This document shows positions 29,867 to 39,515 of a stretch of DNA of 64,000 nucleotides, in pieces. The notes beneath the pieces were generated by a model. That model was not told the DNA's origin. It did not search any database and saw nothing but the letters and a program-made list of their open reading frames with translations. Origin of the DNA: Gracilaria domingensis (taxonomy: Eukaryota > Rhodophyta > Florideophyceae > Gracilariales > Gracilariaceae); contig VCMS01000037.1 in the NCBI GenBank assembly GCA_022539475.1, positions 186,001 to 250,000 on the forward strand, read 5' to 3'. The position numbers and the translations under genes are program-made. The first letter of the stretch is position 1. Each line of letters begins with the position of its first letter.

Positions 29867-30727
29867 AATGGAATGAGCTATGGTCGAATGCAGGATTTCG
29901 CGCTGGCGACCAACCTTTCTCTACTACGGCTTGTCTCTCTTTGTTTGTGTTGCTCTTGTTTATCGTAACGAAACTCCATTCATTCCGTTCGTGGATCCTT
30001 CTAAATTCCGCATGTAGATTGTAAGTGCTCATCCTTGGTTCTTTTTCCTTGTGTTATCTTCAGTACTTGCGTCTTCTTCCTTTTTAAACTCTCCCTTCTC
30101 CATCTCAACCGTCTTTGACCTTCACCGTCCTTTTGTCTGGATGTCATTATTACATCGATTAAAAAAGAAGAGTTCTTTTCCACTTCACCTTGGGGAGGAC
30201 CTTTTAATGCTCACTTCTTTCTTTGAAATTTATTTCTCACATTTTTTTGTTTGCTGTTCCCATCTCTTCGAGCAAACAGTTTTTGTCAGTTCGTGATCTT
30301 CTTGAAGCCGTGGATTTTGTCGGAAAGAAAAGAACACTGACTGAGTCGCTCGCACTAGACGTCTATCGTTGGCTGAAACAACGAAACTACGAAACACTCT
30401 AGCTAGAGTTGTTTGTCTTCCACAGCTTTCAAACAGACTTTGTGTGGGAATCAGATTGCTCGAAGAGAAGATTCAAAATCGAGTCTTCAAAAAGAGCGCC
30501 AAATAAACGTATGCCACGGACCAGAAATTCAAAAGCGCGCCACCCCGGAACGGCCCAGTCTTCCGAAAACCGAAGGGTCTGCTCGCTGCCTCCGATCTCA
30601 GAACGTTCATCACTACCACGCCGCTCCAACCTTCCCCCGCTCTCTCCAACGCTCGCAACCTTGAGATTACACCCCTCTTGCAATTCTCCATCATCCGGGC
30701 TGTTTCCGTCCCCATATTCGGCCCGAA

Positions 30728-32296
30728 ATGGATGAGGTCTTATCACTGAAACCCAGTGCCGCTATCAGGCGATTGCAGACGGCTGTTCGCGAGTCGCAGG
30801 GCACTACTCGAGCTTCTTATGCCGCGAAAAACCGCCCCGAGTGGTGGAAGGAGAAAGTTAACGTCACTCTGCCGGATGGTACCATCGTGAAAACCGGAGC
30901 TTTTGTGTCCCATTCCAAGTGTGCTTGGAAGCCGGAGCAAGTACAAGCGGCGTTGATACTCTTTTTTCGAGATTTGAATGGAAAGAACACTTCTGAATCA
31001 AATTCATCTCCCCATTTGACTAGGAGCACTCCACCGAGAACCAAACCAAAAGCTGAACGAATTAAGCCTGAATCGCGGCCAGTCAGAACAAGATACAAAA
31101 CGGAACAGACTCGTCTTCAAAGTGAAATTGCCCCTAATGGAACATCACAAAAGTTTGAATCAGAGCCTCTAACACGTTCAAGGAGACTACCCGAAAGGAA
31201 GAGAGGTGTTACGTTTCAAGACGAACATGAGGCAAATATTCATCACACTCCGCCGCGTAATTTTCGGCGAAGGAAACGTGGTCCCATCAAGATAACTCCC
31301 GAATCAAGCGCAAAACGATCTCCAAGTGCCCATCCCTCATCTTCTCGTCTTGACGCGAAGGAAGAATTGAGCGAAGCGAAGCTTGAGTCTGAAATAGAGC
31401 GGCAACAGTCAAGTCCGTCTCCCTCACCCGTGCGAAGAGCAGCTCCTAGAAGAGTGGTAAAGAAGACGAGCGTGAAGGAGCTTCCAGGTCTTATCAGCTC
31501 CAGGGCCAAATCGACTCGAAGCACTTTGCCACGTTCTGTGAAGGAAGCGCCAACGTCCAACAAAGTCCATAAGGACAGTCGCCTAATTTTGAAGAAGAAA
31601 GGCAAGAAGAGGGTACATAGGACCGCCGAGAGCGCTGCAAAACCTTCACCCGAACTACTTGTTACTGCTATAGATTCGTCACCTTCAGTTGCCTCTGCTG
31701 CCGAGAAGGAAAACACATCACCCGGCGGAACAAAATCGAACAATCGAAGACGGAGCTCAAGACTTTCTGCGACGGGGAGCTTGACGCCTGAACAGATGTT
31801 TGGAGTGAAGAGAAACCTGGATGAGACATTGTCGGAGAGTAGAACTCCTCTAGCTACAGTGAAGAATCATGAGAATACAAATGCTGTCAAAGTTGTGAAG
31901 CGGAGAAAGACCACTGGCAAGAAGGTTGCAGTCAGGAGCACCCGAAAGAGTAGCAGGAAAGCAAACGGTGGTACAGAGGTGATTGTGGACAACATCAGTA
32001 GTCAAGAGGAGGAGAACTTTCGTACTGGACATGAGAAAGGGAAGGGTGACAACGAAAGCAGCGACCAAGCTGTGTTGAGTGTACGGCACAGTCCCAGATT
32101 GCAATCAGCACGGCGAGTAAGTCATTCAGAAGATTTAGTTGACCCAGCGAACTTAGAAGACGTTTCAGTCGGAGAACCGAATGAAGACGATATTGGGCCG
32201 CATGAGAGCAATGATATTAACGAAGAGGGAGAAGAAAGCGGCACAAATATGGAAGAAGAGCAGGAAATGGACGAAGAGGAGGCGAGGAACCACTGA
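30728..32296 (+). CDS. Basic Ser/Lys/Arg-rich nuclear-type protein, 5' part
   Basis: 522 residues from the ATG at 30728. A short conserved-looking N-terminal segment (NRPEWWKEKVNVTLPDGTIV, then CAWKPEQVQAALILFFRDL) precedes about 400 disordered residues rich in Ser, Arg, Lys and Pro, then an acidic end (EEGEESGTNMEEEQEMDEEE). Basic-acidic disorder of this kind is usual in chromatin or nucleolar proteins. The frame stops at 32294, but the next frame continues without pause as GGEEPLTEEEKKEENEAIMK into the coiled-coil ORF at 32332, so both ORFs are probably one gene with a broken frame. Changing frame needs a one-base loss or two-base gain relative to the ancestor. I found no intron of suitable length. 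Confidence 0.6.
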   Translation: MDEVLSLKPSAAIRRLQTAVRESQGTTRASYAAKNRPEWWKEKVNVTLPDGTIVKTGAFVSHSKCAWKPEQVQAALILFFRDLNGKNTSESNSSPHLTRSTPPRTKPKAERIKPESRPVRTRYKTEQTRLQSEIAPNGTSQKFESEPLTRSRRLPERKRGVTFQDEHEANIHHTPPRNFRRRKRGPIKITPESSAKRSPSAHPSSSRLDAKEELSEAKLESEIERQQSSPSPSPVRRAAPRRVVKKTSVKELPGLISSRAKSTRSTLPRSVKEAPTSNKVHKDSRLILKKKGKKRVHRTAESAAKPSPELLVTAIDSSPSVASAAEKENTSPGGTKSNNRRRSSRLSATGSLTPEQMFGVKRNLDETLSESRTPLATVKNHENTNAVKVVKRRKTTGKKVAVRSTRKSSRKANGGTEVIVDNISSQEEENFRTGHEKGKGDNESSDQAVLSVRHSPRLQSARRVSHSEDLVDPANLEDVSVGEPNEDDIGPHESNDINEEGEESGTNMEEEQEMDEEEARNH

Positions 32297-32331
32297 CGGA
32301 AGAAGAAAAGAAAGAGGAAAACGAGGCAATC

Positions 32332-33033
32332 ATGAAAGCAATTGCAAGTTTGGAGCGAGCGCGTGACGAATGCAGCGCGCAACTGGATGCCCGCGAACAG
32401 AGCCTGCTCAAGGACATGGAAAAGGAACTAGAACACAAGGTGGAGAAACTAAATCACGAGTACAAAATGAAGCTGATGCGTCTGAGCGAGCAGGAACTGT
32501 CAACATTGGTGGGACAAATGGTGTATGAACTTGGCGGCGACGTGAGTAATCTACTGGTGAAGGAGATGGAAAGCGTGGCAGACAGAATCCTGCAAGAAGA
32601 CGGTGATGGAGCAGACACGCACGGCGGCTCAGGCAGCACGCAAATGCAATTGGAAGCACTGAAGACACCCAAGGCGCGATCTCTACGCAGGGCGGTGGTG
32701 GCGGCAACCACGGAACGCAAGCGGGTGAATCGTGAGCGCTGCGTGGCCACTCGCGCAAGCGTGCGACGCTCGACGCGAAAGGCGGCCCAAACGGCCACGG
32801 CGCGCACGAGAGAGCTGTTCACCAGCGCGGCGCGAAGCAAGGGCGCGGCGAGGGTGGCGGACGACGTGCAGAGCGTGGAGGGTGGAGATGACACGGAGGC
32901 AGATAATATGAGCGCTCCGGTGATGGCGGCGGTGGCGAACGAGATTGCTCGACTGAGGGGAATGGCGGATTCGAGGGAGGGGCTGCGCGCGTTCAAGGCG
33001 CAGCTGGACAGCGCGTTTGGCGAAATTGTATGA
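32332..33033 (+). CDS. Coiled-coil, basic C-terminal part of the same gene
   Basis: 233 residues from the first ATG, but the frame is open well upstream (EEPLTEEEKKEENEAI), so this is probably the 3' part of the gene at 30728. It has a long coiled coil (LLKDMEKELEHKVEKLNHEY, then KLMRLSEQELSTLVGQ), a conserved-looking LKTPKARSLRRAVV, a basic disordered middle and a helical end (VANEIARLRGMAD to LDSAFGEIV). The order coiled coil, TPK-type basic patch, C-terminal helix loosely resembles borealin of the chromosomal passenger complex, but I cannot support that by more than appearance. The stop lies only 19 bp from the convergent ferredoxin stop. Confidence 0.55.
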   Translation: MKAIASLERARDECSAQLDAREQSLLKDMEKELEHKVEKLNHEYKMKLMRLSEQELSTLVGQMVYELGGDVSNLLVKEMESVADRILQEDGDGADTHGGSGSTQMQLEALKTPKARSLRRAVVAATTERKRVNRERCVATRASVRRSTRKAAQTATARTRELFTSAARSKGAARVADDVQSVEGGDDTEADNMSAPVMAAVANEIARLRGMADSREGLRAFKAQLDSAFGEIV

Positions 33034-33052
33034 GCGGTGGGCGCGTTGTCGT

Positions 33053-33654
33053 TTAGTGCGGCTGAGGTACAAACCCGTCTACGGCCATGTTTCTTGTGGC
33101 GGGCGGAAGCGTGACGCGCATTCCCTGTAGTTGTTTCGAAAGCTTCACCTGACAACCGAGTCGCGATCTGCGCGTCAGGAGGGGGCGAAAACGTCATGTC
33201 AGTGGCAGGAAGTTGTGGCTCGCCATTGGACGCAAACGCACGCAAACGCAACTTACAGCTCGGAGAGAGCAAAGGCGAGATCCAGCATGTCGTTCTCGTC
33301 GTCGCACGGCTCGTCCAGCTTGTCGAACGAGGCGCGATCCAGGTAGACGTGGCAGGTGGAGCACGCCAGGCTGCCCTCGCACGCGCCCTCCAGGTCGATG
33401 CCGCGGCGGTGCGCCAGCTGCAGCAGCGACTCGCCCTCGCGCGCGCGCACCAGCTGCTCCGATCCGTCGCGGTTGACAAACGTGAGCGACAGCTCGGCGG
33501 CGGCGGCGGCCGGCGCGGCGGGCGCGGCGTCGTCGGGCGCGGCGCGGTGCTGGCGCGGCGGCGCGCGGCGCAGCGGCGCGGCGGCGGCGGCGGCGGCGGC
33601 GCAGAGCGCGCGGACGGCGCGCGCGCGCGCAGCCACTCGGGACACGGCCGACAT
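33053..33654 (-). CDS. Mitochondrial-type [2Fe-2S] ferredoxin (adrenodoxin family), one intron
   Basis: An electron carrier needed for mitochondrial Fe-S cluster assembly. Exon 1 is 33654-33257 and exon 2 is 33167-33053, separated by an 89-nt intron (33256-33168) with GTAAGT at its start, a pyrimidine-rich end and CAG. Without exon 2 the protein would lack its last cluster ligand. The spliced product is 170 residues. The N-terminal 40 are Arg/Ala-rich (MSAVSRVAARARAVRALC), typical of a mitochondrial presequence. Ligands are Cys92, Cys98 and Cys101 (ACEGSLACSTC) and Cys138 (LGCQ), the CX5CX2C...C pattern. DEPCDDENDMLDLA and TRNMAVDGFVPQPH match the adrenodoxin/Yah1 type rather than photosynthetic ferredoxin. 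Confidence 0.93.
33168..33256 (-). other. Spliceosomal intron in ferredoxin gene
   Basis: 89 nt with donor GTAAGT and acceptor GCGCAG. A CTGAC just upstream could serve as branch point. It interrupts a Leu codon (CT|A). It shows that introns in this genome are short and canonical and that some 3' exons are missed by ORF calling. Confidence 0.92.
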
Positions 33655-33991
33655 GGCGGCGGGCGGCGGGCGCGGCGGGCGCGGCGGGCGCGGCGGGCGG
33701 CGCTGCGCCGGCGCGCGGGCGCGACCCCAAGGCGGCGGAGCTGGCGGCGCGCCGGGCGGCGCGCTGCCGGGCGCAAGCTGGGCGCAAGCTGGCGGCGTGG
33801 ACGACGGGGACAACGTGGGCGGCGCGGCGCGCCAGGCGGCACGCCGCGCGCGCGCACGCGGCGCGCTTGCATGACAGATCACAACGGCGCGGCTGCAAGC
33901 TTGCACCAAAAATAGCGCGGCACACGCTCATACACACATACACACACACACGCACACGCGCGCGCTTCTCGTTTTGCTGGTTAAAAACTCT
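33655..33991. other. Ferredoxin upstream region, very GC-rich
   Basis: 337 bp between the ferredoxin ATG and the CK1 stop, both on the minus strand. It carries GC-rich triplet repeats and a CA run at 33930-33958. It likely contains the ferredoxin promoter. Open frames across it lack a supported start. Confidence 0.5.
33930..33958. repeat. (CA)n microsatellite, imperfect
   Basis: Alternating CA/TA/CG dinucleotides just after the CK1 gene and upstream of the ferredoxin gene. It continues into CG alternation and is potentially Z-forming. Confidence 0.7.
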
Positions 33992-34927
33992 CTACTTTCT
34001 AGACTTTCGCGAGCTGCGCAGCGACGACGACTCCATCCAGTCGAACACGCCGTCGTCCTGCAGCCCCCTCCGCTCCAGCGCCTTTCTGAACAGGCTTCGC
34101 AGGTACGAGTAGTCCGGCCGGTCCTCAAACTCCAGCCGGCGCACGTACCGGAAGTACTCCACCATCTGCGACGGCATCTCCCGACACAGCTCCCGCGGCG
34201 AGATGTTCATCTTCTTGTCCTTGATCTTGGCGTACTTTTGCTTCTTGTTCGCCGTCTTGATCCCCTGCCACGGCAGCATGCCCTTGTACAAGTACACCAG
34301 CACGTAGCCCAGCGACTCGAGGTCGTCGCGCCGCGCCTGCTCCACGCCCAGGTGCGTCGGCACCGACGCGTACCGCGCCGTGCCGGTCAGGTGCTTGCCC
34401 TCGCGATACGGCAGGTGCTGCTTGCTCACGTGATCGCGGAAGCGCTTGGCCAGCCCAAAATCCACCAGGTACACCGTGCTCACATCGTCACTGCCCATGA
34501 GCATATTATCGGGCTTGATGTCGCGGTGCAGAAAGCTGCGGCTGTGCACGTACTCGATGCGGCGCATGGCCTGGATGCCGATCATCAGCACCGACTTGAG
34601 GCTCAGCCGGCGGTGGCACTCGTTGAGGCAGTCCTCCAGACTGGGGCCCAGGTAGTCCATCACCAGCATGTTGTAGCTGCTCATCGTGCCGAAGAAGCGG
34701 CACTTGGGGATGCCGATCAGCTGCGACGAGCCGTTGTTCAACCACTTGTACACGCGGTGCTCATAGTACAGCTGCGGGTGCTTGCTGGAGGTGCGCTCCA
34801 CCTTGACGGCCACATTGTGCTTGTTTTCCACGTCGACGGCGCTCCACACCTCGCCAAACGCGCCGGCGCCCAGCTTGCGTCCAAAGCGCCAGCGCCCGGC
34901 GATCAGCCGCTCGTTGTCCAGCGCCAT
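33992..34927 (-). CDS. Casein kinase 1 (CK1 family Ser/Thr kinase)
   Basis: 311 residues, almost only catalytic domain, from the ATG at 34927. That is the first ATG in the frame, since the longer frame containing a His/Gln repeat has none. Gly loop GAGAFGEV (residues 20-27), catalytic Lys42, HRDIKPDNMLMG, DFGLAKRF, and the CK1-specific GTARYASVPTHLG in place of an APE segment, followed by RRDDLESLGYVLVYLYKG. Family members usually read SINTHLG; here it is SVPTHLG. The short basic tail (SSLRSSRKSRK) differs from the long tails of CK1 delta/epsilon. Roles in the family include vesicle traffic, clock and Wnt-type signalling; the specific role here is unknown. Confidence 0.93.
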   Translation of the reverse strand: MALDNERLIAGRWRFGRKLGAGAFGEVWSAVDVENKHNVAVKVERTSSKHPQLYYEHRVYKWLNNGSSQLIGIPKCRFFGTMSSYNMLVMDYLGPSLEDCLNECHRRLSLKSVLMIGIQAMRRIEYVHSRSFLHRDIKPDNMLMGSDDVSTVYLVDFGLAKRFRDHVSKQHLPYREGKHLTGTARYASVPTHLGVEQARRDDLESLGYVLVYLYKGMLPWQGIKTANKKQKYAKIKDKKMNISPRELCREMPSQMVEYFRYVRRLEFEDRPDYSYLRSLFRKALERRGLQDDGVFDWMESSSLRSSRKSRK

Positions 34928-35020
34928 GTGCTCGGGGTGGTGCGCGGCGGCGGCTGCGGCGGCGTGGGGGGGGTCGGCGGGTGCGGCGAGGCGGCGGGGT
35001 CGGTCGTCGATCGGGCGGCG

Positions 35021-35080
35021 GTGCTGGTGCTGGTGCTGGTGCTGGTGCTGGTGCTGGTGCTGGTGCTGGTGCTGGTGCTG
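35021..35080. repeat. (GTGCTG)10 hexanucleotide microsatellite
   Basis: Ten perfect copies. In the frame continuous with CK1 it would read alternating Gln-His, but no ATG precedes it, so it probably lies in the CK1 5' leader or promoter. Confidence 0.95.
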
Positions 35081-35504
35081 GCGGCGGCGATGGAGCGCGA
35101 GCTTGTTCTGAAGACGACGCCGCGCGCGCGGGCAGAGGTGTGCGGCGCGAGCTTGCGGCTCGTCGTCCGACACGGAGCGCGCACTGTGCGCGCTGGTGCC
35201 TGGCTGCGAGTGCTGCTGGTGCGTCGGACTGCTGAGCGGCGACAAAGCGGGCGCCGCGCACTCCGTGCACTTGGGGTTATCGCACACCAGCTTGGCGAGA
35301 CGGCGAGACGGAGACGGACGGCGGTCGGGGCGAACGCGGGGGACGGCGACGGGGGCGGGGGGGGGGGGAAGGGGCGCGGGCGCGGGGTAAGGCGCGCGAC
35401 GGCGGAGTGGAGCGGGAGGGCGGGGGGTGGCGACGGGCGCGCAGAGGAGGCGCGTTTAACAAGCGGTGAGCACTGCGCGCGCGGCCAGCCGTGGAACACC
35501 AACA

Positions 35505-35528
35505 CGCGCGCGCGCGCGCGCGCGCGCG
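35505..35528. repeat. (CG)12 run, Z-DNA prone
   Basis: Twelve uninterrupted CG dinucleotides in the CK1 upstream region. A pure alternating purine-pyrimidine tract of this type favours left-handed DNA under supercoiling. Confidence 0.9.
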
Positions 35529-35907
35529 GCGGGGGCGGCGCCACAAGCGGCGCGCGGCGGCGGCGGCGGCCCGAAATCGCGCGCGCGATGACCTGGCGCG
35601 CGCGCCGCCAATCACCGCACGCCCTCGGCCGTCGCGCGCGCGCACACGCGTCGCCGCTTCCCGCCGGGCGCGTCGCCGCCGCTGCCGCCGCTGCCGCCGC
35701 CGCGCTCATCGCTGTCGTCCTGCCACGCGCGCGCGTCGCGCGCGCGCCCCCCCCCGCCGCGCCGCCCGCCGCGCCGCCCCGCGCGCGCACCTCGCTCGAC
35801 GACATCGACAGCCGCCCGCCCCGCGCCGCGTCCCCCTCCTCCTCTTCCCCCCCCAGCGCGGCCGGCTCCCCCCCCCCACCATCCCCCCGTCATCACCGCC
35901 CCCGTCA

Positions 35908-38900
35908 TCACCGCCCCCGTCCCAGCCCCCCCGCCCTGCCCCGCCCCACCGCGCCCCCGACCGCGCCCCCGACGACCGCGCCCGCCTTGTCCCACCCCCC
36001 TTCCCCCCGCAGCTCCTCCCACCGCCGCCGCGCGTCGTCGTACACCCCGCTGTGCTGCGCGCTCCGCGCCAGCACGTCGCCGTACTGCTCCACCACCTCC
36101 CGCAGCACCACCCCCCGCCCCCGCCGCGTCACGAACGACACCAGCTCCAAAATCGCTGACTGCGTCAGATTGTCCCGTCCCCCGTTGCGCGCAAACACCT
36201 CCATCACCGACCCCACCAGCCCGCGCCGTACCACATACCCGTCGTACAGCTCCTCGCACATGCCGATGCACGTGCGCACGAACCGAATCGCCGCCAGCCG
36301 CACGTGCGCCCGCCGGTGCTGCAGCAGCGTGCATACCTTGGCGCCCACGTCGAACCCGATCACAAAGTACCTCGCGTGGTAGTCGTGATTTACCACGCAG
36401 AACGACAGCATGTCGCACAGGTACCCCACGTTCTCCACCACTGACGCCTCCACCTTCACTTCGTGCCATTGACCGGTCCAGACGATCGGATCCAGAAGCC
36501 GCTTTGCAAACTTTCCGTAGAAAACTTCCAAGAACTTGCCCTTATCCGCCACTCGCATCGTGATCGGGTCCACCAGAACGCGCACCATGTCCAGCATGCA
36601 CAGCACGAGACCGCTCTCGCTGTCCTCACAGATCATTTTCATCATCATACTCAGCAGCGGAAAGTCCGTTTCGACACGCCACTTGGAGCGTCTTCTCTTC
36701 CGACATTCCTTGCTTTCCACCAGCGTCACGCAGTTCACCTCCCTTTCTCTTTCCCCCGCTTTGCTCACTCTGTTCCGCTCTCGCTCTCCGCTCTCTACCG
36801 CGTCATCACCATCACTCCTTCGTGAGACAGCCTCAATCGTGCTCATATTTTCAGCCGATCCAGCTCTATCACGCTTGTCGTTGCTCGCAGTACACGTCTG
36901 TGTATCTGTCATCATCGGCCCGGTCGTCTTGCGCTCCAACTTCGAGTCGTCGTTCCCAACTTGTCTGCGCGGCCCAGACGAATCTTGCTGTGTCACGTTC
37001 TTCAGGATTCGGTTCCTCACTTCACTTGGATTGTGAATGATCACAGCCGATAAAATGTCGCACGCCAAAGACCGAAGCCCATTGTCTTCTTCCTCCAAAA
37101 GAATCAACACTGCGTCCAGTACCCCAAGCTCCAACAGCAATGAGTAGAACCTGTCCTTCAGCACAAGCTGCTGCCCGCGAACTATGCCACACAACTCCTT
37201 GAGAAACCCAAGTGTGCTCATCAGCTCGCTGCGAGTGTCGACGCTGCGTTCGGAAGACTTCACATCACATGTTCCAGAATCATATACGTTTTTCTTTCCG
37301 CCTTTGTTATTGTGATTGGAAGACTTTCTCATGGTGGTAGAAGCTTCTCTTGACGACGTAATGTTCGTATCGCTCGCAGCCTCAGTCGCTCTGCTGCGGC
37401 TGCTATTGGCGCTAAAGGTGGCACTTGAGCAATGTTCACCCTTCTTTGTCTCGTCCGAAACCGCTTCTTCCCCAATTGTAGCTTGCGGTGTGCTGCTGCT
37501 GATATGTGCACCTTGAACAACTTCGTGCTTCGCATCGTCCGAATGTGCCTGCACAGCGTCAGCATCACCACAATCGTCGTCTTGAGCGGAGCATTGCTTC
37601 TGATCATTTGAGCTAATACTACCAAACCTTAGCTTCCTTCGTTGATCCAGTGCATGATTAAGACGTTCGAATACCTCTCTCAAAGCAATGTTTCCCCGGA
37701 TAAAGTACATAATGATATCAACGTTGTTGAATATAGTCAAGTTCGAAAGTGAGTTTGCTATAGTTTCGTCGTTTGCCCGAGAAAGAATAACATCCCGAAT
37801 ATAAGTTATACGATAGTTCTGATGAATTTTGGAAACCACAGATGTATCTGTGATTGGGATAACCGACTTGTATAGTACCGTTCTCTCCAGAAAGTCTCGA
37901 TGTCGACGGAGAACCAAAGGCTTATCCAAGTCCTGGCTACCCATGTTTCCGGACGAGGTTGTTCCTCGTCGTTGTTGTTCTTGGAAGATGGCGAGCTGCG
38001 CCTGACTACTGGCTTTGCCTCGTCAATCGCACTACTCATCATGATGTTCTCTTCTCCATCCTTGCGCGCTTTTCCATCAACGGCTGTTTCATCTACACCA
38101 CCTACGCGTCCGTGCTCCTCGGGTCGAGTCGCAAGATGCTCAGATGACGCTTCTGTGACGTCGCCGTCTGATAGACTAACAAGCCCTGAAGGACTCACAG
38201 CTTGGGACTTGTCCTTCAGGCACGGAGAGTCTGACTGACACTCTATCACGGTAGCCTTTGCATCCAGTGCATTTCGTGCACTTCGTGCATTACGTGCTCG
38301 CCCATGTTGTCGGTCGCTGCGGACGTGCGCCATGTCCGACGCGTTTTCGGCATTCTCTTTGACGGTGTTAGAACACTTCTTCTCCTCACGAAGCACGCGT
38401 TTTCGCTTCAATTCATTCAACGCCCTGGAGAAGCGTGGGAGGTTCTGTTCATCATATTCCAGGCATCCAATAACATCTGTGAGACATTTTTCGCTGAGAA
38501 GCACCTCGAGCACGTTATTCGCACCAAGACGAAACAAAGAGCGTACAAGAATGTTTAGTGCGCCTAACAGCTCAACATCTCCTCTAACTTCAGTCTCGCG
38601 AAATGTCTTACAAAGCGACTCGATGAACTGCGATGCCGACGCCAGTCGGATAAACGCTTGGCGAAGATTCTGATTCTCCATCACCTTGGACTGCGCAAGT
38701 AGATGAACCAAAGTCATTATGCCGTCTCGATCCGGATCAGACATGGCCAATATCAGTTGCTCAACACCAATAAGACTGTTGGTCGCGTTCGGAGACATGC
38801 GAACGGTTGGCTGGGCGGTGGGCAAGCACATGAGATTAGCGCCTTCCTGGAACAACACATCCTCAAACGCGTCGCGATTCCAGGCGGAGTTGGGAATGTT

Positions 38901-39515
38901 GTCGTCAAACAAGCGCATCTCATGCGTCGCTACTGCGGTAGACAGATCGGGCAAACGAAGGGGAGGATTAGGCGGATGATACTGATCGCGCGCATCAACG
39001 TCGCTTTTGGCGTCGCGCACAGTGTTGGTTTCACGAGGCGGCGACGCTCGTGCGCGCACTGGATGCAAAGCTTGCGACGACGGTTGCGACTCAGTGGCGG
39101 TCGGAGACGGCACGGCGGCATCCGTTTGCGACTGCTGCTGGGCAGCGCGGTGCGGCGGCGAAGGCGGCATGAGGCTGTCCACCATAAGAATCTTTCGCCA
39201 CAACTCGGCGCATGCGTCGGGATCGGCAAACGACAGCGCGACCTCGGTCGGGGAGTTGGAGTCGGAGAAGGCGCGCTCATTCCACGAGATGATGTTCTGC
39301 TCGGGGCGACGGTAATACGCATCGGCGGTGGGGCGCAGCTGCGAGGACAGCAGCAAGGCGCCGGTAGCCTCTGCCAGAACGCGCACGGTGAACAGCTTGG
39401 TGTGCGGGTCGGGGTGGCAGGTCAAGGAGCCGGTTCCGCGGTCGTCCCACTTGCCGTCATCGGTGAGCACGTACAGCTTGACGCGCCTGCCACCGGCGGC
39501 CGCATGGGTGGCCAT
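35908..39515 (-). CDS. PP4 regulatory subunit 3 (SMEK/PP4R3), frame change near 37.93-38.2 kb
   Basis: Regulatory subunit of protein phosphatase 4. Two overlapping frames make one gene. The 5' frame starts at the ATG at 39515 and encodes the EVH1/PH-like domain (VKLYVLTDDGKWDDRGTGSL), then LFRLGAN and GCLEYDEQNLP. The 3' frame carries the SMEK helical domain (RRHRDFLERTVLYKSVIPIT, LSFCVVNHDYHARYFVIGFD) and runs to 35908. Both contain Ser/Asp-rich inserts not found in animal homologues. One intron that restores the frame is 38198-37933 (266 nt, GTGAGT...CCAG), giving about 1113 residues, but its acceptor is weak and the boundaries are uncertain. The 3' end is GC-rich and ends in a Gly/Arg tail. 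The promoter is shared with the MAP kinase. Confidence 0.85.

Larger units (their letters stand above)
28489..30727. other. 2.2-kb intergenic region with hairpins and repeat copy
   Basis: No gene is supported. It holds a 55-bp near-perfect palindrome (28763-28817), a short odd palindrome (29329-29343), a bulged hairpin (29426-29465) and a copy of a dispersed repeat (about 29790-29866). The stretch 30000-30300 is T-rich with no coding character. The promoter of the gene at 30728 must lie at the right end. Confidence 0.55.
34928..35907. other. GC-rich region between CK1 and SMEK
   Basis: 980 bp upstream of CK1 (minus strand) and downstream of the SMEK stop. It holds a hexanucleotide microsatellite (35021-35080), a G-rich tract (about 35339-35387) and a CG dinucleotide run (35505-35528). 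Long open frames on both strands here are products of GC content. The CK1 promoter presumably lies within. Confidence 0.55.

Noticed and set aside
32117-32168. A GTAAGT donor as the start of an intron that would repair the broken gene
   Set aside because: All plausible acceptors downstream give lengths of 1 modulo 3, whereas 2 is required, and pyrimidine tracts are lacking.
34928-35287. A Gln-His-repeat N-terminus for CK1
   Set aside because: The frame is open but has no ATG before 34927, and CK1 proteins normally begin at this point. The hexamer repeat is more likely untranslated.
33974-36382. An 802-codon open frame on the plus strand
   Set aside because: It lies antisense to CK1, the GC-rich spacer and the SMEK 3' end. 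High GC removes stops; composition is Val/Leu/His/Arg-rich shadow with no domain.
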